Of a stretch of 9,647 nucleotides of DNA, positions 1 to 6,038 are shown piece after piece. Position 1 is the stretch's first letter; every line of letters starts with the position of its first letter. This stretch comes from Deltaproteobacteria bacterium (GTDB taxonomy: Bacteria; Bdellovibrionota_C; UBA2361; SZUA-149; JADYYL01). Both the position numbers and the translations under genes were made by a program. The notes below the pieces were generated by a model, which was given only the letters and a program-made list of their open reading frames with translations, was not told where the DNA came from and made no database searches. The DNA is taken from assembly GCA_020853655.1 (NCBI GenBank), contig JADYYL010000211.1, positions 1-9,647 on the forward strand, written 5' to 3'.

Positions 1-63
1 GATCGTTAAAATGAATCTCCTCATTCCTACCCGCAACCCAATCGGCGACTCAATGCCCACCCG

Positions 64-86
64 GAGCACCCCGCGGTGCGGTGCTC
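64..86. repeat. Short inverted repeat upstream of the RiPP operon
   Basis: GAGCACC (64-70) and GGTGCTC (80-86) form a 7-bp stem with a 9-nt loop. An overlapping alternative pairing, GCACC (66-70) with GGTGC (75-79), has a 4-nt loop. No clear T-run follows, so this is either a weak terminator of an upstream gene outside the window or a regulatory hairpin. The first 165 bases contain no gene I can support. Confidence 0.3.
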
Positions 87-116
87 GGCGAATTCCTTTC
101 AACTTCGAATGATTTA

Positions 117-140
117 CATTGGTTTTACGTTCCATTGGTT
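117..140 (+). promoter_or_regulatory. Possible operator: direct repeat CATTGGTT
   Basis: The octamer CATTGGTT occurs at 117-124 and again at 133-140. The 16-bp centre-to-centre spacing lies just ahead of the small precursor-like gene at 166. Spaced direct repeats in a promoter region can bind a regulator. No convincing -35/-10 pair was identified by eye, so the assignment is inference. Confidence 0.2.
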
Positions 141-165
141 GCTGATCGGCTGACGCTCTCTGTAT

Positions 166-375
166 ATGAGAGAGATGGAACTACCAATGTTACTCCTCCA
201 GGCTCTCGCGTTTGCCCTAGCATCCAATCCCCTCGCGGCGAACGATGCGAGCAATTTTCGAGATGTGCCGTTTGGAGTCCTGGCAGAAAGTACTCCAGTG
301 CCGACGCCGCAGCCGATAGGTTCCGATGGCCCACCTCCGAGTTACGAACCATGTCCAGCCTGCGGCATGGGATAG
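166..375 (+). CDS. Putative secreted Cys-tailed RiPP precursor peptide for the downstream MNIO enzyme
   Basis: This encodes 69 residues. Residues 8-25 are hydrophobic (MLLLQALAFALA followed by SNPLAA), resembling a signal peptide with an AxA-like cleavage site near residue 25. Residues 43-60 are rich in proline, threonine and serine. The chain ends EPCPACGMG, with its only cysteines at 63 and 66. The layout of signal or leader region, linker and C-terminal cysteine core matches the kind of substrate used by MNIO (DUF692) enzymes, and an MNIO gene begins 201 bp downstream on the same strand. Bufferin precursors in related operons also carry signal peptides. Start choice is uncertain: ATG at 166, 175 or 187 are in frame, and the GAGAGAG at 168-174 would suit 187 best. 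The n-region lacks the usual net positive charge. I do not recognise the peptide as a known family, so its role is inferred from tail and context. Confidence 0.55.
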   Translation: MREMELPMLLLQALAFALASNPLAANDASNFRDVPFGVLAESTPVPTPQPIGSDGPPPSYEPCPACGMG

Positions 376-388
376 AATAAGATTGATC

Positions 389-577
389 ATGGCTCCATCC
401 TCACGACTCCAAGTGTTGGCCGTTTACCTGGAGCGTTCGAGCTCTGCGCTTCTCTCGATTGAAACTCGGTCAGAAAAATTTAATTCCATGGACATTGCGT
501 CGAGCGCCCTTCCCACGGTCTCCTTTTCCCGGATGCTTTCGGGCGACGCCGGTTCCTCCTGCGGAGAACGACAGTAG
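389..577 (+). CDS. Possible small ORF coupled to the MNIO gene
   Basis: A 62-residue frame starts 13 nt after the precursor-like gene stops. Its TAG (575-577) overlaps the GTG start of the MNIO gene in a TAGTG junction, an arrangement typical of translational coupling. The codons look plausible for this region, and an amphipathic stretch lies around residues 6-24. There is no recognised domain, one cysteine near the C-terminus and no good Shine-Dalgarno ahead of the ATG. It fills an otherwise empty 200-bp gap within the operon. It could equally be an accidental open frame over untranslated leader. Function is unknown. Confidence 0.3.
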   Translation: MAPSSRLQVLAVYLERSSSALLSIETRSEKFNSMDIASSALPTVSFSRMLSGDAGSSCGERQ

Positions 578-1455
578 TGGTTCGGTGTGCGATTGCGGCA
601 ATGCCGGATGAACGGTGGCTGGGAGCGGTCATGCCGTTGTTGGAGCAGGGGGAGGTTGAAGCGCTTGAGTGGAGCTTCGACTGCGACTGGAATCGCGGGA
701 CGGTTCCGGAATGGACACACCAGCTCATACGCCATTACAGCGAGGGCGCCCGGCTGTTTGGCCACGGCATTTCACTGTCGCTGCTCAGTACGGAGCTTGC
801 GCACCACGAACAGTGGTTTGAGAAATTTGAAAGAGTCTGCAGAGATCTTTCGTTTGTACATGTTAGCGAACACTTCGGGTTCACGAGGACTGGCAATGCG
901 CATCATGAAGCGCCGCTGCCATGCCCATACGATCCGATCATTGCGACGCTCGGCGCATCACGGCTGCAACGAATGAAGTCGATCTGCGGATCACCTGTCG
1001 GCGTTGAGAACCTCGCACTCGCGCTCTCGCCTGACGATGTTCGAATGCACTCACGGTTTATCGAGGAGATCGTGACTCCCGCAGATGGCTTTGTGCTGCT
1101 CGATCTCCACAACCTCTATTGTCAGTCCGTAAACTTTGGTCTTGGAATGATGGAGCTCGTGCAAAGCTATCCATTGGAACGAGTGTGTGAACTTCATCTC
1201 TCTGGCGGATCATGGAACGAGGTGAATGTTTACGGAGTGAGCTCGTCGATCCGACGAGACACCCATGATGCTGCGGTGCCGGATAGCCTTTGGGAGGTAC
1301 TGCCCGAAGTTATCCGAAAGACTCCCAACTTGAGGGTCGTAACGCTCGAACAGTTACCCGACGGGCTTGCTCATGCGCCTGCAGCTGAAGCATACCGAGA
1401 GGACTATCGGAAGTTACGCCGAATCGTGGAAGGGGGGAGAGATGCCGGAGCTTGA
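577..1455 (+). CDS. MNIO (DUF692) family multinuclear non-haem iron oxidase
   Basis: This 292-residue TIM-barrel enzyme belongs to the DUF692/MNIO family, whose characterised members (MbnB, TglH, ChrH, BufB) use two or three iron ions to oxidatively modify cysteines or backbone of small peptides. The family's conserved blocks occur in order: HGISLSL (H63), VSEH (E98, H99), LPCPYD (114-119), VEN (E144, N145), LLDLHN (D176, H178, N179), ELHLSG (E205, H207), RRDTH (D228, H230) and TLEQ (E258). All expected metal-binding positions are therefore present. Length is normal for the family. The GTG start is favoured because GGAG (563-566) lies 10 nt upstream and residues 4-34 align with the usual family N-terminus. 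The reading frame is open back to 484, but that extension looks unrelated. The preceding Cys-tailed peptide is the likely substrate and the overlapping small gene downstream the likely partner. I am sure of the family. The reaction performed here is not known. Confidence 0.93.
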   Translation: MVRCAIAAMPDERWLGAVMPLLEQGEVEALEWSFDCDWNRGTVPEWTHQLIRHYSEGARLFGHGISLSLLSTELAHHEQWFEKFERVCRDLSFVHVSEHFGFTRTGNAHHEAPLPCPYDPIIATLGASRLQRMKSICGSPVGVENLALALSPDDVRMHSRFIEEIVTPADGFVLLDLHNLYCQSVNFGLGMMELVQSYPLERVCELHLSGGSWNEVNVYGVSSSIRRDTHDAAVPDSLWEVLPEVIRKTPNLRVVTLEQLPDGLAHAPAAEAYREDYRKLRRIVEGGRDAGA

Positions 1456-1672
1456 AGCGATTGAGTGTTTTCAAGAGGCTTTTGTTGAGTTGCTTACTTC
1501 GACTCAGAGCCTCGAACAAAAGATGGATCAGCTTCGCCGGGATTCGCGGTTCGAGATCTATCGTGATCAGGTTTCTCGTTGGGAACCGCGTATGATCGAG
1601 GCCGCTTCGCGCCTAGTGGGGAAGTGGGCGCGTTCCCTTCCAGACGTTCAGGATAAGGCCGAAGGTCTTTGA
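1442..1672 (+). CDS. Small MNIO-partner candidate protein (76 aa)
   Basis: This 76-residue protein begins inside the end of the MNIO gene (14-nt overlap) and is preceded by a very strong Shine-Dalgarno, AAGGGGGGAGAG, immediately ahead of the ATG. High, coupled expression is therefore likely. It is predicted mostly helical: an acidic N-terminal helix (residues 1-20), a charged stretch LRRDSRFEIYRDQV (31-44), then RWEPRMIEAASRLVGKWAR (46-64). It has one cysteine (C9), no signal peptide and no membrane segment. MNIO enzymes normally act with a second protein that binds the precursor leader (MbnC, TglI or a DUF2063 protein). Position and size suggest an unusually short partner of that kind, but I see no recognisable domain of those families. 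A longer frame from 1367 exists but lies within the enzyme gene and lacks support. Confidence 0.75.
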   Translation: MPELEAIECFQEAFVELLTSTQSLEQKMDQLRRDSRFEIYRDQVSRWEPRMIEAASRLVGKWARSLPDVQDKAEGL

Positions 1673-1705
1673 GTTTAACGGTGCGCTGGTTCACTGTTGA
1701 GAGAT

Positions 1706-1739
1706 CCGAAGGTAGGCGAGTGTGAAATTTTACCTTCGG
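1706..1739 (+). terminator. Probable terminator of the MNIO operon
   Basis: CCGAAGGTA (1706-1714) and TACCTTCGG (1731-1739) form a perfect 9-bp stem with a 16-nt loop, 34 bp after the stop of the last operon gene. The following bases (CGCATTGTTGTTTTAG) are T-rich, but the T-run does not abut the stem. It is therefore a reasonable but not textbook intrinsic terminator. Confidence 0.5.
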
Positions 1740-1877
1740 CGCATTGTTGTTTTAGAATAGCGATTCTGCAGATCGAAGAAGTCGGTCACGTTACTTTCAT
1801 CCCCGATCTTTCCTGACAGTCTCTGCGCAGCGTTAAGCGGATTTAATAAAAGTCTGCTTGCGCGTGCGCTTTGCGCG

Positions 1878-2243
1878 GTGTCCTCTCGCGTTGCCGCGAG
1901 CATGCACGGCTCAATGAAACGATATCTGCTCCGTCGCGAGACGCTTCTCGCAAAGGGTCGATCACACCTATGTGGTATACCATCCGCGCATAGAGGCACC
2001 GAAGTTCTCATCGTTTCAACGACACGGTGCAGGAACTCCGAGCTATGGTTTGCAAACAACCCAGAGCTTGAAAACGCCATACTTAGCTACGCAGCCAAAT
2101 ATCAGGAGCGTTACGACATCACGCTGTATGGCTTTGCCATCGAAGGAAACCACATCCAGTTCCCGCTCCACTTTCCGAAGCTCAATCGTGGCGACTTCAT
2201 GCGGGATCTCAACTTAAGCGTTGCTCAAAGTAGCAGCCGATAA
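1878..2243 (+). pseudogene. Truncated RAYT/IS200-type (Y1) transposase remnant
   Basis: The frame encodes 121 residues. From about residue 40 it resembles REP-associated tyrosine transposases of the Y1/IS200 superfamily: RCRNSELWFANNPELE, then YDITLYGFAIEGNHIQFPL, then FPKLNRGDFMRDLN. The segment NHIQ occupies the place of the family's metal-binding His-x-His motif, so the second histidine is replaced by glutamine, as in some subgroups or in a dead copy. The protein stops shortly after the FMRDLN block, where intact members continue for a further hundred or so residues including the catalytic tyrosine. That part is missing and is not recoverable in the other frames of 2244-2340. The first 36 or so residues look unrelated and overlap two palindromes, so the true original start is unclear. 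It is most likely an inactive fossil. Confidence 0.6.
1885..1951. repeat. Two short palindromes at the 5' end of a RAYT-like remnant
   Basis: CTCGCG-TTGC-CGCGAG (1885-1900) and GCGAGA-CGCT-TCTCGC (1936-1951) are perfect 6-bp hairpins with 4-nt loops. Their stem sequences are related and they sit 35 bp apart. RAYT transposases are typically flanked by REP-type palindromes, so these may be decayed REP elements. No conserved tetranucleotide head was identified. Confidence 0.35.
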
Positions 2244-2398
2244 GGGGAATGGAGCGAATAGACGTAGTCGACAGGCGGCAGAATCACTACGACCGCCGCC
2301 TCTCCCAGCTAGATGACGTAGGAGGACTCAATCTGTCTCTATGAGGGCACAGCAGTGGGCTATCTAGTTGAAATATCGATCTAATATCATGTCTCGAA

Positions 2399-2417
2399 AT
2401 ATGGCCATAAATATGGC
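2399..2417 (+). promoter_or_regulatory. Probable operator/promoter of the vapBC pair
   Basis: A perfect 10-bp palindrome TATGGCCATA (2400-2409) lies 20 bp ahead of the antitoxin start, and ATATGGC is repeated directly at 2399-2405 and 2411-2417 (12-bp period). Ribbon-helix-helix antitoxins and their toxin complexes commonly repress their own promoter by binding such repeats. The surrounding 2374-2431 stretch is markedly AT-rich. Autoregulation is inferred from family behaviour. Confidence 0.45.
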
Positions 2418-2429
2418 AATATCGCATAT

Positions 2430-2684
2430 ATGAAAACGACGATCGACCTCGACGACAAACTCTTCAAGAGGGCAAAGGCGATTGCCGCAAAGAGGGGCGT
2501 TTCGTTTCGTGCGCTCGTGACTGAGGCCTTGATGCGAATTGCCGCCGAAGCACCTTCTGTATCGAACGAACCGTCATGGATGCGATGTTTCGGTGCGTTC
2601 AAAGATAGTAAAGACGAGACGGCTCAGATTCAGACCACAATTGACGCGGACTTCTCGCGAGTGGACGTCGAGGATTGGAAGTGA
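2430..2684 (+). CDS. vapB: VapB-family ribbon-helix-helix antitoxin
   Basis: This 84-residue protein has an N-terminal ribbon-helix-helix: the strand MKTTIDLDD (1-9), then helices LFKRAKAIAAKRG (11-23) and SFRALVTEALMR (25-36). This is the usual DNA-binding and dimerisation part of VapB antitoxins. The remaining 40 residues would wrap the toxin and are acidic near the end (DADFSRVDVEDW). No Shine-Dalgarno precedes the ATG, which follows directly on the AT-rich operator region, so the mRNA may be leaderless. Its TGA overlaps the toxin's GTG start. Role: neutralises the PIN toxin encoded next and probably represses the operon. The family is clear; the exact subfamily is not established. Confidence 0.85.
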   Translation: MKTTIDLDDKLFKRAKAIAAKRGVSFRALVTEALMRIAAEAPSVSNEPSWMRCFGAFKDSKDETAQIQTTIDADFSRVDVEDWK

Positions 2685-3058
2685 TTCTCGACACGAATGC
2701 AATTTCGGCGCTCGCCGATGGCAACACTGCGCTAAAAACATTGCTCCTGCGTGAGCAGGTGCATCAACTGCCGGTCATCGTGCTTGGCGAGTATCGTTAC
2801 GGGCTCAAACGATCACGCGAGCGTTCCGCACGGGAGAGATGGCTCGACGAACTGGAGGACATCTTCGAAATATTGGATATTACTTCCAACACTTCTCGAA
2901 GCTTTGCCCAGATTCGTCACGAGCTTCGCGAAGCAGGCACTCCGATCCCGGAGAATGATCTATGGATAGCGTCGCTTGCGCGCGAACACCGCCTTGCCAT
3001 TGCGACGCAGGACAAGCACTTTGACCATGTGACGGATCTTCATCGACTGAGCTGGTAA
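2681..3058 (+). CDS. vapC: VapC-type PIN-domain ribonuclease toxin
   Basis: This is a 125-residue PIN-domain protein. All four acidic residues of the magnesium site are visible: D4 in ILDTN, E37 in VLGEYRYG, D93 in ENDLWIA and D111 in TQDKHFD. VapC toxins are site-specific RNases, mostly of tRNA or rRNA, that arrest growth when released from the antitoxin. I chose GTG 2681 because it overlaps the antitoxin stop (GTGA) and has GAGG (2670-2673) seven bases upstream. A TTG at 2675 would add two residues but places the Shine-Dalgarno too close. It appears intact and full length. It converges with a broken antitoxin-like gene whose end is 65 bp away. Confidence 0.9.
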   Translation: MILDTNAISALADGNTALKTLLLREQVHQLPVIVLGEYRYGLKRSRERSARERWLDELEDIFEILDITSNTSRSFAQIRHELREAGTPIPENDLWIASLAREHRLAIATQDKHFDHVTDLHRLSW

Positions 3059-3123
3059 CTCCGATCCCGATCTATCGATCCGCTGCGCGGCGTGAAGTGC
3101 GGGGCTACCTTCCCTGTATTTCC

Positions 3124-3401
3124 TCAAAGAGTTCGGACGAAGTTGTAGCGCAGAATCTGTGTCCCACGCAGCTCTCTGCGGAGAAGGATCTCGCGGAGGT
3201 TCGGAGGTCGACTGATGGTAGCGCCTTTCGACAAGCGGTAATCCAAGAGCTCATCAAACAGTTCGGCATTCTCAAAGACAAATCTTTCCCCCGCTTATGC
3301 GTGACGAGGAGATGCTGCGGTGCTCTGCCGAGATGCCGCGCGATACTTGAGAAATTCCGAACGAACTCTGTAGTGCTGAATCTTGGCCCGAGCGGATACA
3401 T
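3124..3401 (-). pseudogene. Frameshifted Phd/YefM-like antitoxin gene
   Basis: The minus strand from the ATG at 3399-3401 reads FSTTEFVRNFSSIARHLGR, then LLVTHKRGK, a pattern typical of Phd/YefM-like antitoxin N-termini. GGAG lies 9 bases ahead of this ATG. After K39 the frame turns into low-quality sequence, but the frame that begins at base 3285 reads RFVFENAELFDELLDYRL and continues in good coding style to REILLRRELRGTQILRYNF before a TGA at 3124-3126. Restoring one base in the GGGGGAAAG run (3284-3292) would give one 92-residue protein. The break is therefore a one-base deletion, or a sequencing error. The heptamer is not in the phase expected for programmed -1 slippage. No partner toxin lies beside it. 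Homology is judged by pattern only. Confidence 0.5.
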
Positions 3402-3724
3402 TTTTCTGTTCTCCGTGAGATGCGTGGAAGGATGTGTACCTCGCAGATTTATCGACGCGCATTTAGGTCTGCTACGCTCAAGCCTGCAAACTAATTCCTG
3501 AAGATCTCGAAGTAATGTTGCAGCCTTTGCGCCGATTCTGCGCGATAGTGATTCGATGCGTCTCAGAGGAAAGGTGTGTGGGGTGTTCGGGTGGGTTGTT
3601 ACCCAAAGAAGCAAGACGAAGCCCTTAAATATCCGACGAGTGGATCCTCCGCGAGCGTCAGATCGAGAGTGAAGAGGAGTGGGGAAGTGTGGGTGGTAGC
3701 AACGCAGTCCATGGGTTCATAAAC
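3402..3724. other. Intergenic stretch without a supported gene
   Basis: This stretch between the broken antitoxin's start and the terminator of the coiled-coil gene holds open frames on both strands, but none has a family signature or good start signal. It contains GGGTTGTTACCC (3593-3604). In the minus frame the bases 3580-3614 read WVTTHPNTPH, loosely resembling a minus-strand reading (WVTNRVTAHPNT) at the extreme right of the window. This may be chance. Confidence 0.4.
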
Positions 3725-3753
3725 AAAAAAGGAGGGCCGGTGTTCTGGCCCCC
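3725..3753 (-). terminator. Intrinsic terminator of the coiled-coil gene
   Basis: Read on the minus strand, GGGGGCC (3753-3747), an 8-nt loop, then GGCCCTC (3738-3732) form a 7-bp GC-rich stem with one G-T pair. A further C (3731) and six T residues (3730-3725) follow. It begins about 20 bp after the stop codon of the 754-residue gene. This is a standard Rho-independent terminator. Confidence 0.85.
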
Positions 3754-3773
3754 ATTGGGAAAACCGCGACGAA

Positions 3774-6038
3774 CTAGTGAAGTGGAACGTCCAGCGCTGC
3801 TCTCAACTCCGCGAAGAGATTCGATGAAGCCCTGTCTCTCGTGCTCGGCTCCAAGCGCGACAAGAGCGTTCGACCGCTCCTTGCTTGTGCCGTCGGGATT
3901 CTGACCACCGTCTTCGTCCCATCAGTGCTGACGTGCGCGGCACCTTGCAGCACTTTGACGAACTGCTCGATAGTGTCACGCAGTTCCGGTGCTGCACCTG
4001 TCGCGACTTGCTGGAGACGCTTCGCTACTGCGTTGCAGAGCTTTCGAGATACCTCGAGCGTATCGTCGATCGTGCTCAGGGCTCCGAGCTCCTCGTCTGA
4101 AATGCCCGGGATGTCCTCCAACGTGATGTGAATTCGCGTGCCCGGGCGCGTCGACTGCTGCGACTCGAGACTTGTGCTCCGATCTCGCAGTTCCGCCGCA
4201 CTTGCCGATGTGCTCTCCACAACTACTTGTGTCGAGCTGTCGGAAGGCCGTCCCTGATCATGATGACGGCGCTCTTCCGCGATCTCCGCACGACCTCGTC
4301 TCACCTCCTCCTCGCGGCGCGAGAGTTCCACATCCAACGCGCCAAGCGCATCGACTTCAGCTTGGACCCGCGCAGTGAACGCCGCGCGTTCACTGCTCAG
4401 GCGTTCCTCGTCTGCAGTGAGCGTCGCCGCCCGCTCGTCGAGTACACGAGCCAGCTCCGTTGCCGCACGCAGCTGCTCGTCGACAGTGCTGCGCTCCGTT
4501 TCGAGAGCCGCACGTTCGCCGTTCAGCTGCCGCCGCTCGTCGGCAAGCGAGATCGCCTGCTTCTCGAGCGACGCGCGCTCCTCCGCCAACGTATGTTGTC
4601 GCACGTCGACAGCATTGCGCTCCGTTTGGAGTGCGGCACTTTCACCGTCCAACTGTCGCCGTTCGTCAGCAAGCGAGATTGCCTGCTGTTCGAGCGACGC
4701 ACGCTCTTCCGTCAACGTGCGCATTTGCACGTCGAAGGCGTCACGTTCTGTTTCAAGAGCCGTGCGCTCCACGTTGAGTTGAGCTTGCTGTTCGCCGATC
4801 GATACCTCTCGGCCTTTGAGCGCCTGTTCTCGGATGCCGAGTTCCTCGCTGAGCTGTTCGAGGGTCTCGATCTCTGCTTGCAGCAGCTCTCCCACGTCAC
4901 GTTGCTGATCTGCGAGGCTCGCGAGCCCCGTATCCAGGTGCGCCCGAGCCTCAGCGACATCCCGCTCTCGCTGTGTCACTGAACTCATGCGTTCTTCCAA
5001 AGCGCGACGCTGTTCTTCAACCGCATCACGTTCTGCTTTCAGCGCAGTGCGCGTCTCCTCCAGAGTATGCTTTTCCGAAGCGAGCCGCTGTTCGCGCAGT
5101 TCGATGACGCGCTGACGGTCCGCTACGGAGTGCTGTTCCACGCCAAGCTTCTTTTGTCGCTCGGCAAAGGAAGCCAGATCGGCGTCGAGACGCTGCCTCT
5201 CCTCGTGGACACGCGCTTCTCGTTGAACGAGCGCGTGCTGTTGTTCGGTCGCCGCGTGCTGCCTTTTCTCGAGCGCGGTGACGCCGCTTCGATACTCGGC
5301 GAGCTGTGCATCGAGCTGTCGCTGCGCGTCACCGAGATGGGCGAGCTTTCGCTCGATCTCCTCGTTACGCAGATCGTTGGCGTGAGTCAGAGCGTCGAGC
5401 GCATCGAGCTCTTCCTGAACTTCGCGATCCAGCTGGGCGCGTTCCGCCCGAAGGATTCGCTGAATCTCGACGGTGACCTGGCCGACAGTCTTGCCGGCCA
5501 CCGGCAAGATCTCAGGACTCGCGCCCAGAACACGCGAGAACGCTCGAAGAGCTGCGTTCGCCGGCGTTCCAGCATCGAATGACCCGTTGGCGAGGGCGTC
5601 AAGGTGCTGCGCGACGCTTTCAAACGCCGCGAGTGGCACGGCAACGACCCGTTCACGGAAGTCGCGAAGCTCCCTTCTGTCGCGTGAGGCGGTGAGGAGC
5701 GAACGAAAGAGCGTGTTTGTCTGAGGGCCGCGTGAGTCAAATCCGCGACTTCCCACCTTCCGCAAGAAGTTCGTAACTCGCAGCACGAGCGATCGCGGGA
5801 TGAGCACGGTTTCTGCAGGGATCGGTTGATTCCCGTCGACCGCCCTCTCCATCAGGAGCTCCTGCTGTTCGTTGGCGAGCGCTGCAACTCTTCCGAGCAG
5901 CGCCAGTATTGCAGGAGAGACATTTGCCGGCGCTGACGCCGGCGAAAAAGGCCTCTCCGCGTGAGGATCAAGTGCTGCTTCCAGCAATTGCTCTAGCAAG
6001 CCCGAGATTTCTGTCCCGTCGAGAACCTTCTTCAGCAT
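3774..6038 (-). CDS. Large three-part coiled-coil protein (754 aa), function unknown
   Basis: The N-terminal part (about residues 1-195) is mixed helical and globular, with AETVLIPRSLVLRVTNFL (75-92) as a possible folded core. Residues about 196-595 are an almost unbroken coiled coil rich in Glu, Arg, Gln, Leu and Ala. Within it, a 42-residue unit (six heptads), TL(T/A)EERASLE(Q/K)QAISLADERRQL and following, repeats at 441-482 and 483-524, with a partial earlier copy at 413-440. A polar Ser/Thr-rich linker (596-633) leads to a distinct C-terminal domain (634-754) containing IHITLEDIPGISDEELGAL. There is no signal peptide, membrane segment or Walker motif, so it is not an SMC/Rad50 ATPase despite the similar coil. 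The ATG is supported by GGGAGATGAG just upstream. It probably acts as a cytoplasmic scaffold or filament, transcribed divergently from the ParB/DGQHR-like gene with which it may share a job. The protein is real with high confidence; its function is open. Confidence 0.88.
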   Translation of the reverse strand: MLKKVLDGTEISGLLEQLLEAALDPHAERPFSPASAPANVSPAILALLGRVAALANEQQELLMERAVDGNQPIPAETVLIPRSLVLRVTNFLRKVGSRGFDSRGPQTNTLFRSLLTASRDRRELRDFRERVVAVPLAAFESVAQHLDALANGSFDAGTPANAALRAFSRVLGASPEILPVAGKTVGQVTVEIQRILRAERAQLDREVQEELDALDALTHANDLRNEEIERKLAHLGDAQRQLDAQLAEYRSGVTALEKRQHAATEQQHALVQREARVHEERQRLDADLASFAERQKKLGVEQHSVADRQRVIELREQRLASEKHTLEETRTALKAERDAVEEQRRALEERMSSVTQRERDVAEARAHLDTGLASLADQQRDVGELLQAEIETLEQLSEELGIREQALKGREVSIGEQQAQLNVERTALETERDAFDVQMRTLTEERASLEQQAISLADERRQLDGESAALQTERNAVDVRQHTLAEERASLEKQAISLADERRQLNGERAALETERSTVDEQLRAATELARVLDERAATLTADEERLSSERAAFTARVQAEVDALGALDVELSRREEEVRRGRAEIAEERRHHDQGRPSDSSTQVVVESTSASAAELRDRSTSLESQQSTRPGTRIHITLEDIPGISDEELGALSTIDDTLEVSRKLCNAVAKRLQQVATGAAPELRDTIEQFVKVLQGAAHVSTDGTKTVVRIPTAQARSGRTLLSRLEPSTRDRASSNLFAELRAALDVPLH
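4467..4802 (-). repeat. 126-bp imperfect tandem repeat inside the coiled-coil gene
   Basis: Two full and one partial 126-bp units encode the 42-residue repeat. For example GGCAAGCGAGAT near 4543 recurs as AGCAAGCGAGAT near 4669. The phase preserves both reading frame and heptad register, so gain or loss of units would change only rod length. Confidence 0.8.

Noticed and set aside
81..380. 99-codon plus frame and 75-codon minus frame over the precursor-like gene
   Set aside because: Both overlap the 166-375 frame, have no start signals or family patterns, and lack the organised signal-linker-Cys layout.
484..576. Upstream extension of the MNIO reading frame
   Set aside because: The frame is open but the residues do not resemble the family N-terminus, there is no start codon with a ribosome site, and GTG 577 has GGAG at good spacing.
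3097..3501. 134-codon plus-strand frame
   Set aside because: No Shine-Dalgarno or family signature; the minus strand there carries the antitoxin-like pattern in two joined frames.
3105..3614. 169-codon minus-strand frame taken as one gene
   Set aside because: Only its middle (from 3401 to 3285) looks coding; the start part and the part after the frameshift do not, while the neighbouring frame continues the antitoxin pattern.
4128..4982. 284-codon plus frame and other plus frames inside 3774-6038
   Set aside because: They are antisense shadows of the repetitive high-GC coiled-coil gene and repeat with it.
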